A stretch of 64,000 nucleotides of DNA from Heligmosomoides polygyrus polygyrus (Eukaryota; Nematoda; Chromadorea; Rhabditida; Heligmosomidae), in contig OX377206.1 in NCBI GenBank assembly GCA_947396885.1, forward strand, positions 51,071,631-51,135,630. Direction: 5' to 3'. Position 1 is the stretch's first letter. Each line of letters starts with the position of its first letter. Positions 1-13,200 of this stretch are shown here, piece after piece. The notes beneath the pieces were generated by a model. The model was not told the DNA's origin. It saw only the letters and a list, made by a program, of their open reading frames with translations, and did not search any database. A program made the position numbers and the translations under genes.

Positions 1-521
1 ATTAACCAGTCAAGAGCTCTCATTTTTTCGGGACAATTCTTTGATATCAGCTTGTTCCTGGTGACTGGGTTTATCGGTTTCTTCGGCCACATGACATAGT
101 GTGACATGACTCTCGTCTTCAGGTACTTCCTCAAGAACGAACTTTGCAAATAACGTATCTTTGAACAACGTCAATGAGAATCGGATCATTAACCAGTCAA
201 GAGCTCTCATTTTTTCGGGACAATTGTTTGATTTCAGCTTGTTAATGGTGATTGTGTTTATCGATTTCTTCGGCAACATGACATTGTGTGACATGACTGC
301 CGTCTTCAGGAACTTCCTCAAGAACGAACTTTGCAATTGACGTATCTTTGAACAACCTCAATGAGAATCGGATCAATAACCAGTCAAGAGCTCTCATTTT
401 TCCGAGACAATTCCTTGATTTTAGCTTGTTAATGGTGAGTGTGTTTATCGATTTCATCGGTAACACCACATAGTGTGACATGACTGCCGTCTTTGGGAAC
501 TTCCCCAAGAACGAACTGTGC

Positions 522-550
522 AATTGACGTATCTTTGAACAACGTCAATG
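522..550. other. Dyad ATTGACGT-N11-ACGTCAAT, example in family A
   Basis: Most family-A monomers contain a perfect 8-bp inverted repeat, ATTGACGT and ACGTCAAT, around the 11-base spacer ATCTTTGAACA. The alternative family-A form with AATAACGT keeps only the inner part. In family B it is decayed: gamma units keep GACG and CGTC, and alpha units lose it. It could be a protein-binding dyad (TGACGT is a bZIP-type half site) or a small hairpin. Function is unknown. The coordinates mark one representative copy. Confidence 0.7.
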
Positions 551-837
551 AGAATCGGATCATTAACCAGTCAACAGCTCTCATTTTTCCGGGACAATTC
601 CTTGATTTTAGCTTGTTAATGGTGATTGTGTTTATCGATTTCTTCGGCAACACCACATAGTGTGACATGACTGCCGTCTTTAGGAACTTCCTCAAGAACG
701 AACTTTGCAATTGACGTATCTTTGAACAACGTCAATGAGAAACGGATCAATAACCAGTCAAGAGCTCTCATTTTTCCGAGACAATTCTTTGATATCAGCT
801 TGTTCCTGGTGACTGGGTTTATCGGTTTCTTCGGCCA

Positions 838-851
838 CATGACACATGACT
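838..851. other. Monomer with 8-bp deletion in the core (copy 1)
   Basis: Here the usual GACATAGTGTGACATGAC is shortened to GACACATGAC, removing 8 bp (TAGTGTGA). The same lesion occurs at about 7186-7199, in the block displaced by 6,348 bp. The two share descent and are not independent events. The local unit is 179 bp long. Confidence 0.85.
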
Positions 852-1184
852 GTCGTCTTCAGGTACTTCCCCAAGAACGAACTTTGCAATTGACGTATCT
901 TTGAACAACGTCAATGAGAATCGGATCATTAACCAGTCAAGAGCTCTCATTTTTTCGGGACAATTCTTTGATATCAGCTTGTTCCTGGTGACTGGGTTTA
1001 TCGGTTTCTTCGGCCACATGACATAGTGTGACATGACTGTCGTCTTCAGGTACTTCCTCAAGAACGAACTTTGCAAATAACGTATCTTTGAACAACGTCA
1101 ATGAGAATCGGATCATTAACCAGTCAAGAGCTCTCATTTTTTCGGGACAATTGTTTGATTTCAGCTTGTTAATGGTGATTGTGT

Positions 1185-4100
1185 TTATCGATTTCTTCGG
1201 CAACACCACATAGTGTGACATGACTGCCGTCTTTAGGAACTTCCCCAAGAACGAACTTTGCAATTGACGTATCTTTGAACAACGTCAATGAGAATCGGAT
1301 CATTAACCAGTCAAGAGCTCTCATTTTTTCGGGACAATTGTTTGATTTCAGCTTGTTAATGGTGATTGTGTTTATCGATTTCTTCGGCAACACCACATAG
1401 TGTGACATGACTGCCGTCTTTAGGAACTTCCCCAAGAACGAACTTTGCAATTGACGTATCTTTGAACAACGTCAATGAGAATCGGATCATTAACCAGTCA
1501 AGAGCTCTCATTTTTTCGGGACAATTCTTTGATATCAGCTTGTTCCTGGTGACTGGGTTTATCGGTTTCTTCGGCCACATGACATAGTGTGACATGACTG
1601 TCGTCTTCAGGTACTTCCTCAAGAACGAACTTTGCAAATAACGTATCTTTGAACAACGTCAATGAGAATCGGATCATTAACCAGTCAAGAGCTCTCATTT
1701 TTTCGGGACAATTGTTTGATTTCAGCTTGTTAATGGTGATTGTGTTTATCGATTTCTTCGGCAACACCACATAGTGTGACATGACTGCCGTCTTTAGGAA
1801 CTTCCCCAAGAACGAACTTTGCAATTGACGTATCTTTGAACAACGTCAATGAGAATCGGATCATTAACCAGTCAAGAGCTCTCATTTTTCCGAGACAATT
1901 CCTTGATTTTAGCTTGTTCCTGGTGACTGGGTTTATCGGTTTCTTCGGCCACATGACATAGTGTGACATGACTGTCGTCTTCAGGTACTTCCTCAAGAAC
2001 GAACTTTGCAAATAACGTATCTTTGAACAACGTCAATGAGAATCGGATCATTAACCAGTCAAGAGCTCTCATTTTTTCGGGACAATTCTTTGATATCAGC
2101 TTGTTCCTGGTGACTGGGTTTATCGGTTTCTTCGGCCACATGACATAGTGTGACATGACTGTCGTCTTCAGGTACTTCCTCAAGAACGAACTTTGCAATT
2201 GACGTATCTTTGAACAACGTCAATGAGAATCGGATCATTAACCAGTCAAGAGCTCTCATTTTTTCGGGACAATTCTTTGATATCAGCTTGTTCCTGGTGA
2301 CTGGGTTTATCGGTTTCTTCGGCCACATGACATAGTGTGACATGACTGTCGTCTTCAGGTACTTCCTCAAGAACGAACTTTGCAAATAACGTATCTTTGA
2401 ACAACGTCAATGAGAATCGGATCATTAACCAGTCAAGAGCTCTCATTTTTTCGGGACAATTGTTTGATTTCAGCTTGTTAATGGTGATTGTGTTTATCGA
2501 TTTCTTCGGCAACACCACATAGTGTGACATGACTGCCGTCTTCAGGAACTTCCTCAAGAACGAACTTTGCAATTGACGTATCTTTGAACAACGTCAATGA
2601 GAATCGGATCAATAACCAGTCAAGAGCTCTCATTTTTCCGAGACAATTCCTTGATTTTAGCTTGTTAATGGTGAGTGTGTTTATCGATTTCATCGGCAAC
2701 ACCACATAGTGTGACATGACTGCCGTCTTTAGGAACTTCCCCAAGAACGAACTTTGCAATTGACGTATCTTTGAACAACGTCAATGAGAATCGGATCATT
2801 AACCAGTCAAGAGCTCTCAATTTTTCGGGACAGTTGTTTGATATCAGCTTGTTCCTGGTGACTGCGTTTATCGATTTCTTCGGCAACACCACATAGTGTG
2901 ACATGACTGCCGTCTTTAGGAACTTCCCCAAGAACGAACTTTGCAATTGACGTATCTTTGAACAACGTCAATGAGAATCGGATCATTAACCAGTCAAGAG
3001 CTCTCATTTTTTCGGGACAATTGTTTGATTTCAGCTTGTTAATGGTGATTGTGTTTATCGATTTCTTCGGCAACACCACATAGTGTGACATGACTGCCGT
3101 CTTTAGGAACTTCCCCAAGAACGAACTTTGCAATTGACGTATCTTTGAACAACGTCAATGAGAATCGGATCATTAACCAGTCAAGAGCTCTCATTTTTTC
3201 GGGACAATTCTTTGATATCAGCTTGTTCCTGGTGACTGGGTTTATCGGTTTCTTCGGCCACATGACATAGTGTGACATGACTGTCGTCTTCAGGTACTTC
3301 CTCAAGAACGAACTTTGCAAATAACGTATCTTTGAACAACGTCAATGAGAATCGGATCATTAACCAGTCAAGAGCTCTCATTTTTTCGGGACAATTGTTT
3401 GATTTCAGCTTGTTAATGGTGATTGTGTTTATCGATTTCTTCGGCAACACCACATAGTGTGACATGACTGCCGTCTTTAGGAACTTCCCCAAGAACGAAC
3501 TTTGCAATTGACGTATCTTTGAACAACGTCAATGAGAATCGGATCATTAACCAGTCAAGAGCTCTCATTTTTCCGAGACAATTCCTTGATTTTAGCTTGT
3601 TCCTGGTGACTGGGTTTATCGGTTTCTTCGGCCACATGACATAGTGTGACATGACTGTCGTCTTCAGGTACTTCCTCAAGAACGAACTTTGCAAATAACG
3701 TATCTTTGAACAACGTCAATGAGAATCGGATCATTAACCAGTCAAGAGCTCTCATTTTTTCGGGACAATTCTTTGATATCAGCTTGTTCCTGGTGACTGG
3801 GTTTATCGGTTTCTTCGGCCACATGACATAGTGTGACATGACTGTCGTCTTCAGGTACTTCCTCAAGAACGAACTTTGCAATTGACGTATCTTTGAACAA
3901 CGTCAATGAGAATCGGATCATTAACCAGTCAAGAGCTCTCATTTTTTCGGGACAATTCTTTGATATCAGCTTGTTCCTGGTGACTGGGTTTATCGGTTTC
4001 TTCGGCCACATGACATAGTGTGACATGACTGTCGTCTTCAGGTACTTCCTCAAGAACGAACTTTGCAAATAACGTATCTTTGAACAACGTCAATGAGAAT

Positions 4101-4550
4101 CGGATCATTAACCAGTCAAGAGCTCTCATTTTTTCGGGACAATTGTTTGATTTCAGCTTGTTAATGGTGATTGTGTTTATCGATTTCTTCGGCAACACCA
4201 CATAGTGTGACATGACTGCCGTCTTCAGGAACTTCCTCAAGAACGAACTTTGCAATTGACGTATCTTTGAACAACGTCAATGAGAATCGGATCAATAACC
4301 AGTCAAGAGCTCTCATTTTTCCGAGACAATTCCTTGATTTTAGCTTGTTAATGGTGAGTGTGTTTATCGATTTCATCGGCAACACCACATAGTGTGACAT
4401 GACTGCCGTCTTTAGGAACTTCCCCAAGAACGAACTTTGCAATTGACGTATCTTTGAACAACGTCAATGAGAATCGGATCATTAACCAGTCAAGAGCTCT
4501 CAATTTTTCGGGACAGTTGTTTGATATCAGCTTGTTCCTGGTGACTGCGT
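1185..4550. repeat. Higher-order repeat, 1683 bp (9-mer), two copies
   Basis: Sequence 1185-2867 is repeated with an offset of exactly 1,683 bp (9 x 187) at 2868-4550, with the same order of monomer variants. The left limit shows as a switch from GATATCAGCTTGTTCC in copy 2 to the other segment type in copy 1. The right limit is where GGCAACACC and GGCCACATG replace each other. Limits are good to a few tens of bases. Confidence 0.85.
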
Positions 4551-6386
4551 TTATCGGTTTCTTCGGCCACATGACATAGTGTGACATGACTGCCGTCTTT
4601 AGGAACTTCCCCAAGAACGAACTTTGCAATTGACGTATCTTTGAACAACGTCAATGAGAATCGGATCATTAACCAGTCAAGAGCTCTCATTTTTTCGGGA
4701 CAATTCTTTGATATCAGCTTGTTCCTCGTGATTGGGTTTATCGGTTTCTTCGGCAACATGACATAGTGTGACATGACTGCCGTCTTCAGGAACTTCCTCA
4801 AGAACGAACTTTGCAATTGACGTATCTTTGAACAACGTCAATGAGAATCGGATCAATAACCAGTCAAGAGCTCTCACTTTCCGAGACAATTCCTTGATTT
4901 CAGCTTGTTAATGGTGATTGTGTTTATCGATTTCTTCGGCAACACCACATAGTGTGACATGACTGCCGTCTTTAGGAACTTCCCCAAGAACGAACTTTGC
5001 AATTGACGTATCTTTGAACAACGTCAATGAGAATCGGATCATTAACCAGTCAAGAGCTCTCATTTTTCCGAGACAATTCCTTGATTTTAGCTTGTTCCTG
5101 GTGACTGGGTTTATCGGTTTCTTCGGCCACATGACATAGTGTGACATGACTGTCGTCTTCAGGTACTTCCTCAAGAACGAACTTTGCAAATAACGTATCT
5201 TTGAACAACGTCAATGAGAATCGGATCATTAACCAGTCAAGAGCTCTCATTTTTTCGGGACAATTCTTTGATATCAGCTTGTTCCTGGTGACTGGGTTTA
5301 TCGGTTTCTTCGGCCACATGACATAGTGTGACATGACTGTCGTCTTCAGGTACTTCCTCAAGAACGAACTTTGCAATTGACGTATCTTTGAACAACGTCA
5401 ATGAGAATCGGATCATTAACCAGTCAAGAGCTCTCATTTTTTCGGGACAATTCTTTGATATCAGCTTGTTCCTGGTGACTGGGTTTATCGGTTTCTTCGG
5501 CCACATGACATAGTGTGACATGACTGTCGTCTTCAGGTACTTCCTCAAGAACGAACTTTGCAAATAACGTATCTTTGAACAACGTCAATGAGAATCGGAT
5601 CATTAACCAGTCAAGAGCTCTCATTTTTTCGGGACAATTGTTTGATTTCAGCTTGTTAATGGTGATTGTGTTTATCGATTTCTTCGGCAACACCACATAG
5701 TGTGACATGACTGCCGTCTTCAGGAACTTCCTCAAGAACGAACTTTGCAATTGACGTATCTTTGAACAACGTCAATGAGAATCGGATCAATAACCAGTCA
5801 AGAGCTCTCATTTTTCCGAGACAATTCCTTGATTTTAGCTTGTTAATGGTGAGTGTGTTTATCGATTTCATCGGCAACACCACATAGTGTGACATGACTG
5901 CCGTCTTTAGGAACTTCCCCAAGAACGAACTTTGCAATTGACGTATCTTTGAACAACGTCAATGAGAATCGGATCATTAACCAGTCAAGAGCTCTCAATT
6001 TTTCGGGACAGTTGTTTGATATCAGCTTGTTCCTGGTGACTGCGTTTATCGGTTTCTTCGGCCACATGACATAGTGTGACATGACTGCCGTCTTTAGGAA
6101 CTTCCCCAAGAACGAACTTTGCAATTGACGTATCTTTGAACAACGTCAATGAGAATCGGATCATTAACCAGTCAAGAGCTCTCATTTTTTCGGGACAATT
6201 CTTTGATATCAGCTTGTTCCTCGTGATTGGGTTTATCGGTTTCTTCGGCAACATGACATAGTGTGACATGACTGCCGTCTTCAGGAACTTCCTCAAGAAC
6301 GAACTTTGCAATTGACGTATCTTTGAACAACGTCAATGAGAATCGGATCAATAACCAGTCAAGAGCTCTCACTTTCCGAGACAATT
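3397..6386. repeat. Higher-order repeat, 1495 bp (8-mer), two copies
   Basis: Sequence 3397-4891 is repeated at 4892-6386 with an offset of 1,495 bp. This is eight 187-bp units minus one base. The missing base is visible as CTCTCACTTTCCGAG in place of CTCTCATTTTTCCGAG near 4874 and again near 6369. The unit overlaps the right copy of the 1,683-bp repeat, so the 8-mer duplication happened within an already duplicated block. Confidence 0.85.
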
Positions 6387-7185
6387 CCTTGATTTTAGCT
6401 TGTTAATGGTGAGTGTGTTTATCGATTTCATCGGTAACACCACATAGTGTGACATGACTGCCGTCTTTAGGAACTTCCCCAAGAACGAACTTTGCAATTG
6501 ACGTATCTTTGAACAACGTCAATGAGAATCGGATCATTAACCAGTCAACAGCTCTCATTTTTCCGGGACAATTCCTTGATTTTAGCTTGTTAATGGTGAT
6601 TGTGTTTATCGATTTCTTCGGCAACACCACATAGTGTGACATGACTGCCGTCTTTAGGAACTTCCCCAAGAACGAACTTTGCAATTGACGTATCTTTGAA
6701 CAACGTCAATGAGAATCGGATCATTAACCAGTCAAGAGCTCTCATTTTTTCGGGACAATTGTTTGATTTCAGCTTGTTAATGGTGATTGTGTTTATCGAT
6801 TTCATCGGTAACACCACATAGTGTGACATGACTGCCGTCTTTGGGAACTTCCCCAAGAACGAACTTTGCAATTGACGTATCTTTGAACAACGTCAATGAG
6901 AATCGGATCATTAACCAGTCAACAGCTCTCATTTTTCCGGGACAATTCCTTGATTTTAGCTTGTTAATGGTGATTGTGTTTATCGATTTCTTCGGCAACA
7001 CCACATAGTGTGACATGACTGCCGTCTTTAGGAACTTCCTCAAGAACGAACTTTGCAATTGACGTATCTTTGAACAACGTCAATGAGAATCGGATCAATA
7101 ACCAGTCAAGAGCTCTCATTTTTCCGAGACAATTCTTTGATATCAGCTTGTTCCTGGTGACTGGGTTTATCGGTTTCTTCGGCCA

Positions 7186-7199
7186 CATGACACATGACT
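7186..7199. other. Monomer with 8-bp deletion in the core (copy 2)
   Basis: Same 8-bp loss as at 838-851 (GACACATGAC). It marks this block as a copy of the 0.45-0.93 kb block. Confidence 0.85.
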
Positions 7200-9097
7200 G
7201 TCGTCTTCAGGTACTTCCCCAAGAACGAACTTTGCAATTGACGTATCTTTGAACAACGTCAATGAGAATCGGATCATTAACCAGTCAACAGCTCTCATTT
7301 TTTCGGGACAGTTGTTTGATATCAGCTTGTTCCTGGTGACTGCGTTTATCGGTTTCTTCGGCCACATGACATTGTGTGACATGACTGCCGTCTTCAGGAA
7401 CTTCCTCAAGAACGAACTTTGCAATTGACGTATCTTTGAACAACGTCAATGAGAATCGGATCAATAACCAGTCAAGAGCTCTCATTTTTCCGAGACAATT
7501 CCGTGATTTTAGCTTGTTAATGGTGAGTGTGTTTATCGATTTCTTCGGCAACACCACATAGTGTGACATGACTGCCGTCTTTAGGAACTTCCTCAAGAAC
7601 GAACTTTGCAATTGACGTATCTTTGAACAACGTCAATGAGAATCGGATCATTAACCAGTCAAGAGCTCTCATTTTTTCGGGACAATTGTTTGATTTCAGC
7701 TTGTTAATGGTGATTGTGTTTATCGATTTCTTCGGCAACATGACATTGTGTGACATGACTGCCGTCTTCAGGAACTTCCTCAATAACGAACTTTGCAATT
7801 GACGTATCTTTGAACAACGTCAATGAGAATCGGATCAATAACCAGTCAAGAGCTCTCATTTTTCCGAGACAATTCCTTGATTTTAGCTTGTTAATGGTGA
7901 GTGTGTTTATCGATTTCATCGGTAACACCACATAGTGTGACATGACTGCCGTCTTTGGGAACTTCCCCAAGAACGAACTTTGCAATTGACGTATCTTTGA
8001 ACAACGTCAATGAGAATCGGATCATTAACCAGTCAACAGCTCTCATTTTTCCGGGACAATTCCTTGATTTTAGCTTGTTAATGGTGATTGTGTTTATCGA
8101 TTTCTTCGGCAACACCACATAGTGTGACATGACTGCCGTCTTTAGGAACTTCCCCAAGAACGAACTTTGCAATTGACGTATCTTTGAACAACGTCAATGA
8201 GAATCGGATCATTAACCAGTCAAGAGCTCTCATTTTTTCGGGACAATTCTTTGATATCAGCTTGTTCCTCGTGATTGGGTTTATCGGTTTCTTCGGCCAC
8301 ATGACATAGTGTGACATGACTGCCGTCTTCAGGAACTTCCTCAAGAACGAACTTTGCAATTGACGTATCTTTGAACAACGTCAATGAGAATCGGATAATT
8401 AAACAATCAAGAGCTCTCATTTTTCCGGGACAATTCCTTGATTTTAGCTTGTTAATGGTGATAGTGTTTATCGATTTCTTCGGCAACACCACATAGTGTG
8501 ACATGACTGCCGTATTTAGGAACTTCCCCAAGAACGAACTTTGCAATTGACGTATCTTTGAACAACGTCAATGAGAATCGGATCATTAACCAGTCAAGAG
8601 CTCTCATTTTTCCGAGACAATTCATTGATTTCAGCTTGTTAATGGTGATTGTGTTTATCGATTTCTTCGGCCACATGACATAGTGTGACATGACTGCCGT
8701 CTTCAGGAATTTCCTCAAGAACGAACTTTGCAATTGACTTATCTTTGAACAACGTCAATGAGAATCGGATAATTAAACAATCAAGAGCTCTCATTTTTCC
8801 GGGACAATTCCTTGATTTTAGCTTGTTAATGGTGATTGTGTTTATCGATTTCTTCGGCAACACCACATAGTGTGACATGACTGCCGTCTTTAGGAACTTC
8901 CCCAAGAACGAACTTTGCAATTGACGTATCTTTGAACAACGTCAATGAGAATTGGATCATTAACCAGTCAAGAGCTCTCATTTTTTCGGGACAATTGTTT
9001 GATTTCAGCTTGTTAATGGTGATTGTGTTTATCGATTTCTTCGGCAACATCATATAGTGTGACATGACTGTCGTCTTTAGGAACTTCCTCAAGAACG

Positions 9098-9175
9098 ATC
9101 TTCACAATCCACATATCTCACAACACCGTCAGACGTCACACTGAGGCAGATCACTAGAAGGATCGAAACTACTAT
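9098..9175. repeat. Isolated linker-monomer fragment inside family A
   Basis: Successive cores at 9056 and 9345 are 289 bp apart, 102 bp more than one 187-bp unit. The extra DNA is about 78 bp of the family-B linker sequence (CTTCACAATCCACATATCTC, CCGTCAGACGTCACACTGAG, GATCACTAGAAGGATCGAAAC) followed by a second copy of about 24 bp ending CTTCCTCAAGAACG. It is the only linker sequence to the left of 10.5 kb. The repeated CTTCCTCAAGAACG on both sides suggests insertion by exchange at that shared segment. Confidence 0.85.
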
Positions 9176-10149
9176 GTCTTCAGGTACTTCCTCAAGAACG
9201 AACTTTGCAATTGACGTATCTTTGAACAACGTCAATGAGAATCGGATCAATAACAGCCAAGCGCTTTCATTTTTCCGGGACAATTCATTGATTTCAGCTT
9301 GTTAATGGTAATTGTGTTTAACGATTTCTTCGGCAACATCACATAGTGTGACATGACTGTCTCTTTAGGAATTTCCTCAAGAACGAACTTTGCAATTGAC
9401 GTATCTTTGAACAACGTCAATGAGAATCGGATCAATAACCAGTCAAGAGCTCTCATTTTTCCGAGACAATTCCTTGATTTTAGCTTGTTAATGGTGAGTG
9501 TGTTTATCGATTTCATCGGTAACACCACATAGTGTGACATGACTGCCGTCTTTAGGAACTTCCCCAAGAACGAACTTTGCAATTGACGTATCTTTGAACA
9601 ACGTCAATGAGAATCGGATCATTAACCAGTCAACAGCTCTCATTTTTCCGGGACAATTCCTTGATTTTAGCTTGTTAATGGTGATTGTGTTTATCGATTT
9701 CTTCGGCAACACCACATAGTGTGACATGACTGCCGTCTTTAGGAACTTCCCCAAGAACGAACTTTGCAATTGACGTATCTTTGAACAACGTCAATGAGAA
9801 TCGGATCATTAACCAGTCAAGAGCTCTCATTTTTTCGGGACAATTCTTAGATATCAGCTTGTTAATGGTGAGTGTGTTTATCGATTTCATCGGTAACACC
9901 ACATAGTGTGACATGACTGCCGTCTTTAGGAACTTCCCCAAGAACGAACTTTGCAATTGACGTATCTTTGAACAACGTCAATGAGAATCGGATCATTAAC
10001 CAGTCAAGAGTTCTCATTTTTCCGAGACAATTCCTTGATTTTAGCTTGTTAATGGTGAGTGTGTTTATCGATTTCATCGGTAACACCACATAGTGTGACA
10101 TGACTGCCGTCTTTAGGAACTTCCCCAAGAACGAACTTTGCAATTGACG

Positions 10150-10240
10150 TATCTTTGAACAACGTCACTGAGAATCGGATCATTAAACAGTCAAGTGCTC
10201 TCATTTTTGCGTGAAAATTCTTTGATTTCAGCTTTTTCAT
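10150..10240. other. Junction between family A and family B
   Basis: The monomer starts as family A (TTGACGTATCTTTGAACAAC), then changes to CGTCACTGAGAATCGG, CATTAAACAGTCAAGTGCTC and GCGTGAAAATTC, which are family-B diagnostics. The switch falls within about 30 bases near 10165-10195 with no gap or foreign sequence, so it is a recombinant monomer and not an insertion site. Confidence 0.85.
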
Positions 10241-13200
10241 GGTGAATGTGTTTATCGGCTTCTTCGGTCACATGAGATAGTGTGACATGACTATCGTCTT
10301 TAGTACTTCCTCAAGAGCGACATCCGTAATCGAGGTATCTGAGAACATCGTCAGACATCAATAATAATCGGATCATTAAACAGTCAAGAGCTCTCATTTT
10401 TGCGGGACAATTCTTTGATTTTAGCTTGTTAATAGTGATTGTCTTTATCGATTTCTTCGGCAACATACATAGTGTGACATGACTGTCGTCTTTAGGAAAT
10501 TCCTCAAGAACGAGATTCACAATCCACATATCTCTCAACACCGTCAGACGTCACACTGAGACAGATCACTAGAAGGTTCGAAACTACCATTTTGACAGGA
10601 TAGCTATTTCGCGTGAGCTTGTATGGTTTTTATGTCTATCAGTTTCTTCGGCCACATTACATAGTGTGACATGACTATCGTGTTCAGGTACTTCCTCAAG
10701 AACGACATCCGGGATCGACGTATCTGTAAACGCCGTCACTGAGAATCGGATCATTAAACAGTCAAGTGCTCTCATTTTTGCGTGAAAATTCTTTGATTTC
10801 CGCTTCTTCATGTTGAATGTATTTATCGGTTTCTTCGGCCACACCGGATAGTGCAACATGACTATCGTCTTTAGTACTTCCTCAAGAACGACATCCGCAA
10901 TCGAGGTATCTGAGAACACCGTCAGACGTCAATGAGAATCGGATCATTAAGCAGTCAAGAGCTCTCATCTTTCCGGGACAATTCACTGATTTCAGTTTGG
11001 TAATGGTGACTGTCTTTATCGATTTCTTCGGCAACATCACATAGTGTGACATGACTGTCCTCTTTAGGAACTTCCTCAAGAACGAGCTTCACAATCCACA
11101 TATCTCTCAACACCGTCAGACGTCACACTGAGACAGATCACTTGAAGGATCGAAACTACTATTTTGACAGGATAGCTATTTCGCGTGAGCTTGTATGGTT
11201 TTTATGTCTATCAGTTTCCTTGGCCACACAAGATAGTGTGACATGACTATCGCGTTCAGGTACTTCCTCAAGAACGACATCCGGTATCGACGTATCTGTA
11301 AACGCCGTCACTGAGAATCGGATCATTAAACAGTCAAGTGCTCTCATTTTTGCGTGAAAATTCTTTGATTTCAGCTTTTTCATGGTGAATGTGTTTATCG
11401 GTTTCTTCGCTCACATGAGATAGTGCAACATGACTATCGTCTTTAGTACTTCCTCAAGAACGACATCCGCAATCGAGGTATCTGTGAACATCGTCAGACA
11501 TCAATCATAATCGGATCATTAAACAGTCAAGTGCTCTCATTTTTGCGTGAAAATTCTTTGATTTCAGCTTTTTCATGGTGAATGTGTTTATCGGCTTCTT
11601 CGGTCACATGAGATAGTGTGACATGACTATCGTCTTTAGTACTTCCTCAAGAGCGACATCCGCAATCGAGGAATCTGTGAACATCGTCAGACATCAATCA
11701 TAATCGGATCATTAAACAGTCAAGTGCTCTCATTTTTGCGTGAAAATTCTTTGATTTCAGCTTTTTCATGGTGAATGTGTTTATCGGTTTCTTCGGTCAC
11801 ATGAGATAGTGTGACATGACTATCGTCTGTAGTACTTCCTCAAGAACGACATCCGCAATCGAGGTATCTGTGAACACCGTCAGACGTCAATGAGAATCGG
11901 ATCATTAAGCAGTCAAGAGCTCTCATCTTTCCGGGACAATTCACTGATTTCAGTTTGGTAATGGTGACTGTCTTTATCGATTTCTTCGGCAACATCACAT
12001 AGTGTGACATGACTGTCCTCTTTAGGAACTTCCTCAAGAACGAGCTTCACAATCCACATATCTCTCAACACCGTCAGACGTCACACTGAGACAGATCACT
12101 TGAAGGATCGAAACTACTATTTTGACAGGATTGCTATTTCGCGTGAGCTTGTATGGTTTTTATGTCTATCAGTTTCCTTGGCCACACAAGATAGTGTGAC
12201 ATGACTATCGCGTTCAGGTACTTCCTCAAGAACGACATCCGGTATCGACGTATCTGTAAACGCCGTCACTGAGAATCGGATCATTAAACAGTCAAGTGCT
12301 CTCATTTTTGCGTGAAAATTCTTTGATTTCAGCTTTTTCATGGTGAATGTGTTTATCGGTTTCTTCGCTCACATGAGATAGTGCAACATGACTATCGTCT
12401 TTAGTACTTCCTCAAGAGCGACATCCGCAATCGAGGTATCTGAGAACATCGTCAGACATCAATCATAATCGGATCATTAAACAGTCAAGTGCTCTCATTT
12501 TTGCGTGAAAATTCTTTGATTTCAGCTTTTTCATGGTGAATGTGTTTATCGGCTTCTTCGGTCACATGAGATAGTGTGACATGACTATCGTCTTTAGTAC
12601 TTCCTCAAGAGCGACATCCGTAATCGAGGTATCTGAGAACATCGTCAGACATCAATAATAATCGGATCATTAAACAGTCAAGAGCTCTCATTTTTGCGGG
12701 ACAATTCTTTGATTTTAGCTTGTTAATAGTGATTGTCTTTATCGATTTCTTCGGCAACATACATAGTGTGACATGACTGTCGTCTTTAGGAAATTCCTCA
12801 AGAACGAGCTTCACAATCCACATATCTCTCAACACCGTCAGACGTCACACTGAGACAGATCACTAGAAGGTTCGAAACTACCATTTTGACAGGATAGCTA
12901 TTTCGCGTGAGCTTGTATGGTTTTTATGTCTATCAGTTTCTTCGGCCACATTACATAGTGTGACATGACTATCGTGTTCAGGTACTTCCTCAAGAACGAC
13001 ATCCGGGATCGACGTATCTGTAAACGCCGTCACTGAGAATCGGATCATTAAACAGTCAAGTGCTCTCATTTTTGCGTGAAAATTCTTTGATTTCCGCTTC
13101 TTCATGTTGAATGTATTTATCGGTTTCTTCGGCCACACCGGATAGTGCAACATGACTATCGTCTTTAGTACTTCCTCAAGAACGACATCCGCAATCGAGG

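Larger units (their letters stand above)
446..935. repeat. Family A block, duplicated at 6794-7283
   Basis: This block recurs 6,348 bp downstream, at about 6794-7283, including private markers: the variant GTCTTTGGGAACTTCC and a monomer that has lost 8 bp of the core. The offset equals 34 x 187 minus 10. That deficit is explained exactly by the one 8-bp and two 1-bp deletions lying between the copies. A neighbouring block at about 255-640 recurs with an offset of 7,462 bp, near 7717-8102, so the left edge of the window and the 6.8-8.1 kb region share a recent ancestor. Boundaries are approximate. Confidence 0.75.
1..10167. repeat. Family A: 187-bp monomer array
   Basis: About 53 monomers repeat at a strict 187-bp period. 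Typical features in order are CAAGAGCTCTCATTTTT, a CGGGACAATT or CGAGACAATT block, GATTTCAGCTTGTT or GATATCAGCTTGTT, the ACATAGTGTGACATGAC core, and TTGACGTATCTTTGAAC. Monomers are mosaics of a few alternative segments (AATGGTGATTG, AATGGTGAGTG or CCTGGTGACTG; GGCAACACC or GGCCACATG; CAATTGACGT or CAAATAACGT) in many combinations, which suggests repeated exchange or gene conversion between units. A perfect 8-bp palindrome AGAGCTCT, containing GAGCTC, recurs in most units. Family A resumes after the 9.1-kb interruption and ends in a hybrid monomer near 10.17 kb. Confidence 0.93.

Noticed and set aside
722..904. Plus-strand 60-codon open frames at 722-904 and 7070-7252
   Set aside because: They exist only because of the 8-bp core deletion, which joins two frames. 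Both copies descend from one duplication.
9089..9283. Transposon insertion at the 9.1-kb disturbance
   Set aside because: The extra 102 bp is explained completely by family-B linker sequence plus a repeated monomer segment. There are no terminal inverted repeats and no transposase.
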